DNA from: Urechis unicinctus
Lineage: Eukaryota; Annelida; Polychaeta; Xenopneusta; Urechidae
Reading direction: 5' to 3'
Assembly (NCBI GenBank): GCA_034190875.2
Contig: CM067348.1
Coordinates: forward strand, 26,505,591 to 26,569,590
DNA length: 64,000 nucleotides
Every line of letters starts with the position of its first letter. Within the stretch, counting starts at the first letter, position 1. A model generated the notes under the pieces. That model saw nothing but the letters and a program-made list of their open reading frames with translations, was not told the DNA's origin and did not search any database. Below, piece by piece: positions 36,168 through 48,762 of this stretch. A program made the translations under genes and the position numbers.

Positions 36168-37660
36168 ATTGTTTAAACGCAGGAGGATATGTATTCCCAG
36201 AGCATGCAACAAACTCCCACTGACCAGTACTCAGCTCAACAATAGCACAGTCATGTCTCGTGATGGGTTGGCCTGTTTTCCAGTTGTTGCACTTCATATG
36301 ACCAGGAATTGGGTCTAGTCACAGAACAAACGTACCATTTGAAATCATGCAACTGTACGAGAAGAGATTGTAATGTTTGGTACCTGGTACTAGTAGATTC
36401 CTATATTAACACAAAGTTATCCCCAACACGCTTACATATTTGACATTCGTACCAATGATTCCATCCTTCCACGCCCACAGCTGGTTTGTGACGTCTATCC
36501 AGTATGTACTTTCAGTTGAACTATCAGCCAGGCTGCCGTTTAGGATGTTACTGTACTCGGGGTTTATGTCCACAGACAGTAGATAGCTGTTGTGGTCTAT
36601 AGCACAGTGATTTCGGGCTGTGTACCAGTTGGTCGCAAATCTCGTACCGACAACAGCTAACATGTCCCTAACAAACGTTCCCGGCCATGTACCATCTGCA
36701 AGACAGAACAATAATAAGCTCCCCACAAACTTACAGAGTGTCATCGGGCCCATAATCTGTTGCTTGGTATGTAAAATGCTTTTGACGGAGAAGAAAATGT
36801 TTCTAAGGTAGCAAATTTCATCTAATAATATAATGGGTTTGGGAAAACATTACACGTGGGAAATGATAGACACTATCATCATATCTAAGATAACAAAGCC
36901 ATGAATCGTTTCATCATACTCGCCGACGTCAACCACCATATTCGTTCGTTTTGAGGGATAAAAAATCCAATCATGTTTTGATAACCTGTTGCCATCGTAA
37001 TATTTCTAGTTCAAGAAATGCTGTGGCTTAACCCAAATTTGAATCAATGTGATTGTCATAAGTACATTGTGCCACACCCTTGTCCGTCATCATAACGTTC
37101 CCCTCTCAGTCATGCCCTCGAGTTACCTACGTGTTACCTGCCAGCCACCCCCATATCCTCTGACCAGAATACTGCATGTCCAATGAGAATCGGGATAGAG
37201 TCGTTGAGGGAATCGCTTTTCAATTCATACTCAAGCATGAAAAAGTATTTCATTATTAAACTGAAACATTATATATTCAAGACATTGGTTTCAAAATTCA
37301 TCTAGTAAAATAATATGTATAGGTAAACATTGAAATTGGAATAATATAAACACCTTTAAGATACCTAAGTCGCAATGCTTGCATCGGCTGAACACAATTT
37401 AACACTTTTCAGTTAGTGCTATGGCTTCAACATCATAGTTTTACAACGGGGAACATACCAGCAAAGTGAAAACAAAAATCAGAATGTGATTAGATTTATA
37501 TAACTTTATATGTTAACCTTTTGATGTCCACTTTCCGTTGACTACAAGTGTTTGTGTGCGTCTTCCCGGCTGTGATACCATCGCTGTGTTGCGCTGTCCT
37601 GTATGCACCCAAACGATTTTACCTTCATACTGTCTGACGTCACCAGCATTTACATGACCC
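36168..37660 (-). pseudogene. Two-CTLD receptor pseudogene C' (right duplicate of C)
   Basis: CTLD2 exons at 36453-36695 and 36168-36314 carry the same cysteine losses and QPI as copy C. Exon 1 scar at about 37513-37655. Upstream read-through of the exon-2 acceptor (cttgcag) makes a longer open frame to 36753 that is not coding. The lesions predate the duplication because both copies share them. Confidence 0.75.
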
Positions 37661-38496
37661 ACAATAACATGTAACTGAAGATGTCGCCAGTATCCATGTC
37701 AAATGTGGTAGCCAACACACAAAGTTAATTAACCCCTCCTGACTGCATCCTTTGATGTGCACATTAGGCAAGTTCTTTTCAATCACGTTAGTAGAGAATT
37801 TTCCACCTCGGTAAAAATTACGATTTCTAAACCGTCCTCCTGTACATATTCTGACACTTATACTGTCGAGTGTGGAAAGTAACGCGACTGCAGGGTTAAC
37901 TTAATGTCCCAGATACGACATTCAAATATGAAAAGGCGGGGTATGTTTAGCGGGAGGGGGTTGGGCAGGATGAAGCTGGAGTTCAATATTTGTGACCAGG
38001 TAAACAGTCTTTGCTGTTTTAGCCCAGTAGAAATTCAGAGGGCCCCATAGTACCGGCAACAATAGCCCTCTTTCTTTTGCATTGTGCAGCCTTCTAGAAA
38101 TGTTTAACTCGGTGCATTCACTAAAAACGTGTTTCCCTATTGGCAAGGGTAGAAAAAAGCTCTCTTGGACCAAGGGCCAGTCGGGTCTCTAGGTTTCAAT
38201 ATCTAGGGGCCACTAGCCAAAGTTAGGGGCCACTGATTCAACAACACATACCTATAGGAAACCATACAATCAACGTTATCCTTCCATCGTTAATTAAGTC
38301 GTGATAAGTAAGCTCATATATTGCTCGGTCAGGGTTAAATTAAAAAAAAGTGACTCCAATGCACTTCTCGCAGAGCTGTAAGCATAAACCATTACTTTCA
38401 ATAGTGGTGTCATTGTACACTGCTGTATGGTGCTTTTCTTGCATTTTCGGAGACTATCTAGCCTATCCCGTATTATTTTGAATCGAAAAAAAATTA

Positions 38497-38815
38497 TCAC
38501 GTGAATGGTTGACAATAATCACGTGAATTGTTGACATTAATCACGTGAATTGGTGACAATAATCCCGTGTATTGTTGACAATAATTAGTGAATTGTTGAC
38601 AATAATCACGTAAATTGATGACAACAACCCCTTGAATTGTTGACATTAATCACGTGTAGTGGTCACTAAAACCACGTGAATTATTGAAATTACTTGTTCA
38701 CAAACATCCTGTGAAATGTTGACAATAATCACGTAGATTGATATCAATAATCACATGAATTATTGAATTATTGAATTGGTGACTATAACCACGTGAATTG
38801 GTGACTACAATCGAG
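38497..38815. repeat. 22-bp tandem array rich in CACGTG (copy 3)
   Basis: Near-identical to the array at 26216, as expected from the segmental duplication. Confidence 0.85.
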
Positions 38816-39199
38816 TGAATATTTCAAGTCGCTGAACCAAGGAACATATCACTGGACGTTTCCATGTTCAAATGAGTGCTGCTTACACTGGTATACGCAT
38901 ACACTGGTATTTCCGTGTCAGTTAAAGGTTTACTTTTCACACTTAGGCAAATGATTTGACTTCTTATTTGGTGTTTTCGCCATGCTAGACACTGCCGTTG
39001 ATGAAGGCTTTAATAATTCTCAGTAATGGGTTGTGATTAATGTGATGCAGATAGCAGTTGATGTATTAAGTGTACCGATGCTACCTTCAAAGATGCTGTT
39101 TTCACAATGTCCACGAACGCATGCCACTAATTCCTCCGTCTTCAATGATGGATAGATGACCTTTGCATGTTGAGCTGTCGACTTGCTAACACGATGTTA

Positions 39200-41000
39200 C
39201 TTTTTATTTCTCACTGACCATATACCCAATACATTGTCTTTTATCTGGCAATGCTTTTCCTTCCATCCACGGTTGATCATGGCTAGATGATGATTACATT
39301 TATCGCTATCAAACTTCAACACTCAATGATATACGTTCAACGATTCAATAGACCTCATATGCGCTATTGTCTTTTTGATTTCTTATCTGTCACGTCAAAT
39401 AAAAAATCTAAAGTTTTTGTAAAGTTTTGACTTATACATACCAGAAGCTCATCATTTTATTCATTTATTTATGTATAAATAGAAACATTTGTGTTGCGAT
39501 AAAATGGGCGAACAAAGCAAATGTGGGGGCAAGTTGGATAGAACGAAATGCTTTGGAAGCAATAGGCCAGAAAAAAAGAAGGATGGGCGGTTTATGCTTT
39601 ACCTAGCTTTCATACTGTGCGATCGATGCCCTAGAAACATTCTTCAAGTTGATGTTGATGTAATATGACACGAGATGCGCTTCCATTTTAGGGTGTTAGC
39701 CCGGTACCATACCTAACAATCATTGACTTTCTGTTAGGCCCGGAAATGCGTCAAACCCAAACCTGGGGATTAATAAGCTTTTGCCACTCTGACATGAACA
39801 GTTGATGACTAGTTAAGCAACCATGTCGTGAGTGCCTATTTATCTTCTTTTAAACGAAGTTCCACAAACATCATTGGTAGGCAAGAGTCAAATGGGAAAA
39901 TGTAAGAGGGGAACACACTCTCAGCGACGGATGCTCATGGAAAAAATAGCAGTGATTGGTATTATAACGTAACATCTATTAGCATTTATAACTTAATAAC
40001 ATAACATCGTAACACTGTATTATTTGAACTAATAAAATTTTTGCTTATCTCTCCATATATATTATATATAAAGTTTAAGCGACATACCAAAGCGTAGTCA
40101 AGCATAGTCACACACACATTCGTTCCCCGATACGGAACGCGAAATGTCGAGATCAAAGATACGCAAATTGCCTTCAAGTTCAACGCCACTTGCCTGACTA
40201 AATGATTGAAAGTAACTTATGGGTTTACTTTACTATAAAAGAGTATTATTCATAAATGATCTGGCCTTTACCTTTTGTTGAGTGTCTATGAATGTGCATA
40301 CCTGAGGCTGTTTGCCCTGCGGACGCAATGGACCATGCTTAACCCAGAGACGTCTTGACACCAAGGAAACATATGACAGCTTATGAATCATAGATTTACT
40401 ATATGTTACAATACAATGTTGTAAATATTTGCTACACAAAGCAATGCATAGTTGCTTATGACATTCGTGTTATTCAGCGTAATCATGCACAAGCAGTTGC
40501 AGATTTTAGATTTGCCATCATTGCCAGAGTGCATGTCAACCTTCAGGAAATGTATTGAGTGGAAATCACGTAAAACCTAAAACATTTTTATCAATGAAAT
40601 GGCTTTTCCGCAAAACTTCCATGAGGACACACTTTCAGGCAAAGAATAAACTTTATCCAAGAGGCGTAGCATGATTTACTACGTTAAACTGCTGTCAAAC
40701 ATAGCCCTCATATTTTCGCCTCGGTGTGAACACATATACATGTGAACCATGAAGGAATTCCATTGAATCTGCTGCAATTTGTTCCGCACCTTACAGTTAC
40801 ACAAACAGTAATCCTCGAGGTGCGTCGTAAGGGCTGTTTTCCTTGCACAACGTTCCAAATCTACTACCATAAAAAGCACGATAGCCAAAACTAGTCTACT
40901 CACCTGAATGCACTCGTTTAAGACCCTTCCTGCGGTCTATTTATGAACTGATATCTTTGTATCTAACAAATCCTGTGTAAATATACATGCTCAGCAGTGT
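39200..41000. other. Receptor unit without its lectin exons
   Basis: Diverged copy of the region 57700-61700. Remnants of the second candidate gene (near 40100-40190) and of the receptor's intron and upstream sequence (40530-40930) are present. The sequence jumps from the intron region (near 40650) straight to the upstream region (near 40680), so CTLD1 exon 1 is missing. A 5'UTR-like donor TTCAG|GTGAGTAG persists ending near 40904. Confidence 0.4.
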
Positions 41001-41699
41001 AATGTCGTTATATGATGGTGCCTCGATACAATATGCGTGAGTGGAGGTCGTCACTGACACCGAAGAGCTTGTATCTACCCTAAGAGGGCTCACTCCGACT
41101 AGACAGGTGATGAGTATGTCAATGAGAAATCTGCATGACCCATACACGCAGCAGCGTACTAACGTCGTGTGCTTGGTTTGTGAGTGCATGTAATTCAAAA
41201 TTCCAGGTGTGTCCTGTCATTATAGTACGGGGTAGAGTATCTTTCATGTTCTACCTGCAGCATAATATTGGCACTGACAGCAACAATAATACAAAATTTC
41301 ATACTGTTGTGATGTTTCCCACACCTTAAAATGCGCTGTTGTAAGACTGCGAGAGAGTATTATTATATTACGTGCATGCCAAACAAATGCAGCTTACATT
41401 TAAACAATCTTCTCGTGGATTTTTTAATAGTATTGACTAACGTCTACATTTGTGGAAAGTTGTATAGAATTTGGACATTGGTAAAGCTAATACACCTTCC
41501 CAGCTGAATTGTTTCCCAAATTCCTGCGCCGTTTAGTAGTTGCAGTAACTAACCAAGATAAAGTTATTATCTGTAAGATTATTGAGCTTAATAATTTTGT
41601 GCTGCACACATCTCAATCACCAAAGTACCTCAGTGATGTTAGATCCACCCATTAATGTAAATACCCATTGGATTATAATTTGTTTTGGACCTGTTTAGT

Positions 41700-42200
41700 G
41701 AAATGTAAGTCCAGTGCATATGCAGAAAGCTCGCAAAGAACGGCAACATTTTGTATCAGCGGGAGACGGACCACGTTATGATCACGTTTTCCTCGGATGG
41801 GCATACGCTATGATCCTTTTCAAAACATTAACGTCACAGTACTGATAGTGCAATGCATAATTCACTCAGCCGAAGCAATATTCTGACGAGTAGGTTCAAG
41901 TTGATTTCCCCACCCCTCCAATGCGAACAGTGTTATGGGGCACTTTTTTGTACACGGAAAATCTACTTGTAGCTGTTGATAACATGGCTGTATATGGAAA
42001 TCATCATTAGACGTTCAAGTTTTATATGAACCTTTCTGTTTGTATGCTTATACGCTGCTTATATTAACACAATCTTCCGATGTATCTTCAATAGTGATGA
42101 TACAAGCATAAACTTGATATTTACATACACTTGGAGAAAGTATAATAGAATTTGACTCTTCGAACACAGTAATTTTTTGCGGAGAAAAGCAACCCATTTC
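41700..42200. repeat. Diverged copy of the receptor 5' block and upstream region
   Basis: Contains aattcactcagccgaagc near 41862 with the same flanks as 62450-62760. No coding exon is attached. Confidence 0.4.
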
Positions 42201-44200
42201 TACAATTGATCAGGAATGACTTCAATCAAGAGGGGGTCTATAATGTACGAGCTATCGCAAACAAGACAGTTCCTAGCTCACGGGTTAAATTACTCCTTTT
42301 TGCAAGTAACCACCTGGCTAGTAGCTCTATGGTTATTTCATAATAACGTTATCTGCATCTTATTTGTTGGCATTGATTGAAAATGTTATCTATATTTATG
42401 CTTATTCGGGCCAGTGGATTGCAGCCTCGGGCCAATGATTAAGGCTGATTTTGGAACTTGTCGATTCCTGGACCTATTCCTTTAAATGCTCATTCGATTA
42501 TGATTTAACTTGTATAGATCTTGGAAAATATAAGCATTGTGAATCTTAAAAAAAATTAGAGTATGACAATAATTTATATCAGTAAAAGACGGGCCTTGTT
42601 ATTTTCACGTCCTCTTCGGATGGGTATACTCTTTGATCATATAAAAACGATAGAATCACATGGTACGAGTGGATATGTTACTCTTCAAGCATCCTTATAT
42701 AATTAAATGTAGAGAACATTGTATGGTGGCAAGTTTTAGTTCAGAGACTAATGGGGAATTTGAAAATAGTATTTGTTGTAATTGATCTTGCCCTTACCTT
42801 TGTATTCACTGTGGACGAAATGGAACACGCTTATTATACCTAGAGTAGTATAGCTAACCATGAAAACGTGCTGGCACCAATGGAGATGTTTTGTTACCGA
42901 TGTAGTCGTTGTGCCACCTAGAGAAACGTAATGCCATCCATGGAGTTGGGTTGCTGTCGATTACGACGTATGGGACAATCGCTAGTGCTCAGTATGGTGT
43001 AGACAATTTCTCTTATCATCTTGGCATGTCGGATCAAGGAATACTAATTCGAAGCTGACACGTTTTGCCCAAATCCTCTTTAAACAAATTGAGATGCTGA
43101 TAGTTTCTACTTTAGGCATAACATAGTAGTAGATCTACATATAATTATTTGCTATTGAAATGAAACGCTTCAAATACAGCATATATCCTCAACTAGTATG
43201 AAGGATGGTAAATGCAAATTTTGGGAATTTTACTTACTCTTGAGATGATGTGTATATATCAAATATTTCACAATGGTGCTGTAATATTCAAGGTCAAGGG
43301 ATATGAATACGATCCAAATTAATTGATAGAACGCATATTGCTCAAGTTTTATGCACATATTGGCATTTTACAGCCTTAGTTGACTAGCATAAACAAATTG
43401 CCATATATATGTATTTAAGTATATACTTTCTGTTTCAGATCCAGCAAAACAATTGTATATCAGACCCAGGAAATAGAATACACGCATTTTCTTCATTTGC
43501 AACAAAGGTGCCTATTTTGCATTATGATATAATTGTATCCCGCTGACATGCGCTATGATAGTTTCCTCAGTGATAAACATTAAAAAAACCATCTCATTTC
43601 CATATATCACAATGCAATTACGAACTGATTAGCTGCCCAAAACAAGGCAAGGTTGTTCATGAAGGTCGTCTTATTTAGAATACTCATATGTAAACAGTTG
43701 CTGAATATTAATTTAAAATTATTGCTAGTGTTTGTTGAATTAATAATTTACAGTCTTATTGGTCTAGAATCAGGGCATCTTAGATAACATTGACGATTAC
43801 GGAACCATAGTTATTTGTCATCGTATCTCAATTATGCATATATTACGTACAATACAACCACATGACCACTTGATTGTTAATTGTTAGAACAATTCCCCAA
43901 ACACCCAAGCCGATCATTATCGGTTTAAATGAATACTGAAACATGTACTATTCTTAAACATGTTACGCAATATGGCTCATCTACCATCAGTTAATACTTA
44001 GTGCTAAATAGACAATTCGAAGTCAAATAGCATAAGCTAACAGTTGGAAGTGATCGTGCAGTATTTGCCATCTATTTGTGCATAATTGAAGGAAGAACAA
44101 GTGGCTTAGGAACGGTCTGACGTTGAGTCAGACCCACAAAAGTCTTAAAGACCTTGCATCAGCCATATTTTCTATGCAACAGCAAACAGCTACATGGAAT
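42200..44200. other. Non-coding, partly paralogous to 55100-56200
   Basis: Similar to the spacer downstream of other units, including a short tandem repeat at about 42880-42960. No gene supported. Confidence 0.35.
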
Positions 44201-44214
44201 TGCTTGCATTCAAG

Positions 44215-44400
44215 AAAGTGTCTGACCCTAAAGTCGAGCGTACTGTGGCTGGCGGACACGTCGACGTCAATCTACTGTCGTAGGTCTTCATAACACTGGG
44301 AATCACCTTGAAGAGGAGGGACATATTCACAATTGATATTGGATGATGATGCATTTTTCGACACAAGTGATTTAGGGGTGAGATAGTTGCATGGTTGAAA
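44215..44400 (-). pseudogene. Decayed copy of the ITAM-like tail exon
   Basis: Minus strand matches the 3' part of the tail exon 15768-16053. CYEDLRQ and the preceding VPPLQGDS region are recognisable, but a stop follows YEDLRQ and the last tyrosine motif is lost. No membrane exon is nearby. Confidence 0.55.
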
Positions 44401-44569
44401 ATATTTCAGCTAGTCAAAATAAGCAATGCGAGGAAGAGGATTTTATAAATCACCATGTGTAGCGATATTCTGTTGAATGTTATCTGCTATTGCTGTCAGA
44501 TGAAAGGTTGCGTATGTGACTAAAGCACACATTCACTGAATTAAGAAAACTATTTAAAGGGGGCTAGCG

Positions 44570-45490
44570 ATGTCAATAATGAAGTCTGTCAGGTGGTTTC
44601 ACACACAGCCACTTAATTCATCCAACGAGCGCGTTCGGTATTGTTTAGTTTCGCCTGACACATTAATATACATTAGTATACATATCACTGTACCACGGGG
44701 GTATTGGCTCGAGTGTCTGTTGTTTTACATGACAGCTTGATCTCCTTAGTGGTGGGTTGGCACAGCTGCTCTATGATGGTGCTAGCTGAGTATGAAGCGT
44801 TAGTGGCGAAGCAGGGGTGGCAGTGTCTGGGAAACCAGTTTGGGTGTGGGGGGCTCACGGGAATAGGGACCTAGACTATGAGTCCACACTTGGGCGCGCC
44901 TGCAGCGCATGGACCGCTTTGTCATCCTTTAAACTTGCAGCTGCTGGCGTGTGGCTTCCTCAGTGAGACCTATGTCGAGTGCCTTGTTGAGAGTAAGTGC
45001 ATGGTTTTCCTGGAGGATTTACCTCTAGACTCTTTTGGAGGTGGTATCGAAGATGAGAGTATCAATAATCTGATCATTTTCATGTACATCGTATAGGCAG
45101 TCGCTGGCATGCACTCTAATGCACTTGTCCAAATTCTCACCTTGATGCTGCTTGCAACTGGGCAATTGGAAAATTGCTTCTAGGACGAAAGTGTTCTACA
45201 AACCTGTCCCAGTAAGTCTTCAGTAGATGTTTATCATTTTCAGACAACAGCCACCTTTACATAGTTTTATACATTATCATAACGTATCTTACGTATAACT
45301 GTCATAATGTTAAAACTCTTCAATCCAATGGGGCTGAAGTTTGATACAAGCCTTCGATCTAATTAGAGTAACCTCCGGTTCCTTCTCCCTGTTGGACATC
45401 TTCTGGTTAAGTTAGTTAACGTGGGCGTGGCCAGTCTTTATTGCAAACCGTATGAAAGTTACTATCCACAGTAATATCCAGGCAAAAAAC
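44570..45490. other. Unique intergenic DNA between repeat array and ciliary-type gene
   Basis: Not part of the receptor units. A 72-codon plus frame at 44878-45096 has no signal, domain or splice support. Confidence 0.3.
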
Positions 45491-45549
45491 TCGACATGGC
45501 TGACATAAAAAATTAAGCCATTGCTACATCACCATGATTATTGCTTTTC

Positions 45550-45585
45550 GTTTCCATGGAAACATTTGGATGTCACCATGGCAAC
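45550..45585. promoter_or_regulatory. Two RFX X-box-like sites
   Basis: GTTTCCATGGAAAC at 45550-45563 fits GTTNCCATGGNAAC. GTCACCATGGCAAC at 45572-45585 fits GTNRCC-NN-RGYAAC at every position. The second overlaps the start codon of the gene at 45578, so it may lie in the leader, or part of the match may reflect the Kozak context CACCATGG. Confidence 0.5.
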
Positions 45586-48088
45586 CAAATCAAAATCAGC
45601 AAAGGATCCAGGTAAGAATGCTTTATATTTCTTTGTCAATTGTATTCAACAAATAACATCAATGTTTTTTTCAGTTTCACATTGATATAATTATTTCACG
45701 GTCTAAGAATTAATACTTTGTATGACTGCTTGTTACAGAACCTTGTCCACGGAATACGACCTTGTCCCTCTGTACTAATCTATCTATCTAGTTATGCATC
45801 AATATAACTATTATAAACAATATACCATAGAATCCTTGTAGAATATTTTCGCGGTGTATTCACTAAGAATACACCGCTATACTGAAATATACTGGCAAGT
45901 GAGGGTTACACTGATTAGCCGATAGAGCTAATCACAAACTCCTATCTGAATCGGCGCCTGTTTTCATCACTGAATATAGTAATCAGTTCTTCTTCTTTCA
46001 TAGTCATTTTCAACGAAAGTACAAATCTGTCGAAATTATAAGAACAAATAGCATGATCTAATTTTTGATATATGCTATTTTTGGAGAGTGCCCTCTTCCC
46101 CACACACCAAGCGCGCAGCATATCTTTCACTCAGCGAGAGAACATATCCTATCACACACATCGGAAATCCTGCCTTTCAAATTCCCCAGAAACGTACCTC
46201 TCTTCCCGGTTGTTGGGTAGTCAACGATCTTCATGGGTTAGTCGTCACACAACCTCGCAATACCTCCGAACGCAGGTACTTAGGTACTTAAACACGCGTT
46301 CCCTAATTACCCAACTGTGACATGACATCGAATTGTACCTCAATCGAGAAGAGAGTTATTCACCGCGTTAGTCATGCCCGTGTCTTAACGCCCACATCCA
46401 TGTACTCAGCGCCCTAACAATATCACTTTCATTTGCTGCCCCATTTATTGTTATACCGCACCCCCCCTTTTCCCTCTTTCCCCTTTGCACCCCCCCGTTT
46501 ATGTTTTTTTTTTGTGTTCCCCCCTCTCTCTTTATCTGTTTCTCCTCACTTTTCCCTTCACTCCCCCATACCATTCATCGCTTTCTTCTCCCTCTCCTTG
46601 TCTGTCTCTTCTCACTTTTCCCCTCACCCCACCCCCGGTCATCACTTTCTGCCCCCGCTCCTTATATATCTCCTCACACTTTTCCCTCAACCCACCCCCT
46701 GTTCATCACTTTCTGCCCCCTTACCTTGTCTGCCTCTCCTCACTTTTCCCTCATCCCACATAACTTCCTCTTTATCCATCTCAAACCTTCCTAAAATTCA
46801 CACACCAGGTATCCATTTACAAATTTATTATTATTTAAAAAAGGCCAGAACTTCACACATACATTTAGAGGCGACTGCTGTCAACTTGACACAGGAGAGA
46901 AAGGGTTAGAAGTGACTCCATTTAATGCACGTGGAAATATCGCGCAGTATATATGCACCATACAGACTTGGTGTGATTTAACTTGTAATGCTCCAATTTA
47001 ACCCCAAAGCGAATCCGTCAGATCGTTTGGTAAAATCCATAACCGGGCCAGTTATAAGACGCGATCACTTCTTATTACAGATGTATTCCGTGTCGGACAA
47101 GAGTACGTCGAGATGCTCCATGGCAGATACTACTGCTGGAACTACTACGAACTGAACGGTGAGAATCAGAACTAACGAGACCGACATAGGGAGGATTATT
47201 GTTGTAGGTGTTAACGTGTTTGATGGGGAAAACGACCACAAATTTGTAAAGCAGGTTTTAATTATTATTCTTATATTTGTGTTAGAGCGGGGATGTTAGC
47301 TGTGGCTGTGGTCGTGGTGGTGATGGAAGTAGTAGTGCATAGGTATGAGCGGTAATATGAAACACAAGTATCAACAATAGTCGGGGAAGTAGTAGTAGTA
47401 GTAGTAGTAGTAGTGAAATATTGTTTAAAAAACACCCATGATATCTGATATAAGATCATACTTGTTCATAGCAGAAGAAACAGCCAAGACTCCACTTCTG
47501 CTACTGCCTATACTAAAATCAGTATAAGTAGTTATGGTAGTGGTACTGTTGCTGTATAAGTGGTCGTGGTGGCGTCATAGCAGTAGTGAAAGAAGAAGAT
47601 AAATAACTAGTTACATTAGTGATGGTACAGCAGCAGTAGAATAGTAATAATAATAATATCAGTAGTAGCAATTTTAATAGTAGTGGTGGTTGTAGTAGTA
47701 GTAGTTTGTAGTAGTTTTAGTATTAATGCAATAATGCAACGCATTATAGTGATCATTAATGGGGTCATGATGTGGGGGGCATGCTATGTCATTTGTCTGT
47801 TGGTGGCCAGTTATTTTGAGTTCGTGATTCGTGTTGTGACCTTTTATGAACACTGAATAGCATATGGTGAATGTTGATGACGTCATAGGAATAAGACGCA
47901 GATGTCTAAACAAACATCCACATTTATAACCCCCAAACATTTACATGAAATATGTATTCAATATAAAATCATAGGGTTTAATCAGACTTCAGGCACTTAT
48001 TCCTTCCACCTCTGTTTACATCATTTCAGATTCTGTATACCACGCTCCGAGAGGCCCCACCAGCTATTTACCCCCAAGGCCTTCCTAA
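45578..48088 (+). CDS. Three-exon 56-residue microprotein, candidate motile-cilium protein
   Basis: Exons 45578-45611, 47081-47158 and 48030-48088 have donors CCAG|GTAAGA and AACG|GTGAGA and acceptors TTATTACAG and CATTTCAG. Both introns are phase 1 and the 171-bp reading frame is open to a TAA. Exon 1 gives MATKSKSAKDP. Exon 2 gives VFRVGQEYVEMLHGR then YYCWNYYELN. Exon 3 gives SVYHAPRGPTSYLPPRPS. The start has a full Kozak context. No signal peptide or membrane helix. The aromatic/Pro-rich make-up and the X-box-like sites suggest an axonemal or ciliary role; I do not recognise the family. AATAAA lies at 48441. Exon 1 is short, so another first exon is possible. Confidence 0.55.
46440..46780. 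repeat. Pyrimidine-rich minisatellite, units of roughly 70 bp
   Basis: Imperfect units containing tctcctcacttttccctcac and gttcatcactttctgccccc repeat about four times in intron 1 of the microprotein gene. Long overlapping plus-strand frames here are compositional artefacts. Confidence 0.7.
47280..47720. repeat. GTA/AGT trinucleotide-rich tract
   Basis: Pure (AGT)n runs at about 47388-47415, with many scattered short runs, in intron 2 of the microprotein gene. Confidence 0.75.
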
Positions 48089-48440
48089 AATGCGTGCCTA
48101 CAAATCTACTGTCATTCAATGGACGCTGTGTGCCGGGAACTTGTCATGCCAGAGTGGTCGTGCCTCATCAAGACAGAGACAAACTTTTGGTACATTCTGG
48201 GGACTGGCAAGTCTAGGAGATCAATGATCGATAGTATTTTAATTATTTACATCAGCATACCTATATGTGATAAGCTGAAGAAATAGGAGACTGTCGTGAA
48301 ATTTTACTAATGCTTTTTGCGAATGTAGCTTGCTTTGTATATTAGAACCCTCATGTTTTATTATTGAGAAGGATTATATCTAAGTTATTATTTGTGTATA
48401 AGGCATGTAGCGTGAATGCGAGTAGGTACTTGTGATTGTC

Positions 48441-48446
48441 AATAAA
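48441..48446 (+). terminator. Candidate polyadenylation signal of the microprotein gene
   Basis: AATAAA about 353 bp after the TAA stop at 48088. Confidence 0.4.
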
Positions 48447-48701
48447 CAGAGATAAAAGGGCCATATATTCCGATTATTTGATCGCAAAGAAGACGCCGCA
48501 ATACACAGTTTGTTTGCGTTAGCAGAATATCTCTTGGTTAAAATGCAAGCAATTTGTTATACATGACAAGAGACGCGTGAAATATCTTATGAATATTCAT
48601 AATCATATGTAAACCATGGTTTGTTTCAAAATCTCACGTGACGTCGATTGAATGATCAGCTTAGCGAGTGTAGTCAGTACACGAAGTTCAAGGATGAAAT
48701 A

Positions 48702-48707
48702 TTTATT
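48702..48707 (-). terminator. Candidate polyadenylation signal of receptor gene E
   Basis: AATAAA on the minus strand, 56 bp past the stop codon at 48763. Confidence 0.55.
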
Positions 48708-48762
48708 CAATAACACAGTGCCACATTATATCAGTACCAGATATTTAATTATCGACGTAGTA

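Larger units (their letters stand above)
26918..39197. repeat. Tandem segmental duplication, right copy
   Basis: Near-identical to 14506-26917. Differences noted: 15-bp deletion in the membrane exon, 1-bp insertion in CTLD2 exon 1, a LINE core deletion with two segments retained, two extra 28-bp units near 31323, and an insertion near 35288. Confidence 0.9.

Noticed and set aside
36406..36753. Apparent signal peptide MGPMTLCKFVGSLLLFCLAD fused to CTLD2
   Set aside because: The hydrophobic stretch is the pyrimidine-rich acceptor tract (ending cttgcag) of exon 2 read through. In copy C the same frame is broken by small indels.
46433..46909. 158-codon Phe/Pro/Ser-rich plus frame
   Set aside because: Low-complexity pyrimidine minisatellite inside an intron; three overlapping frames are equally open.
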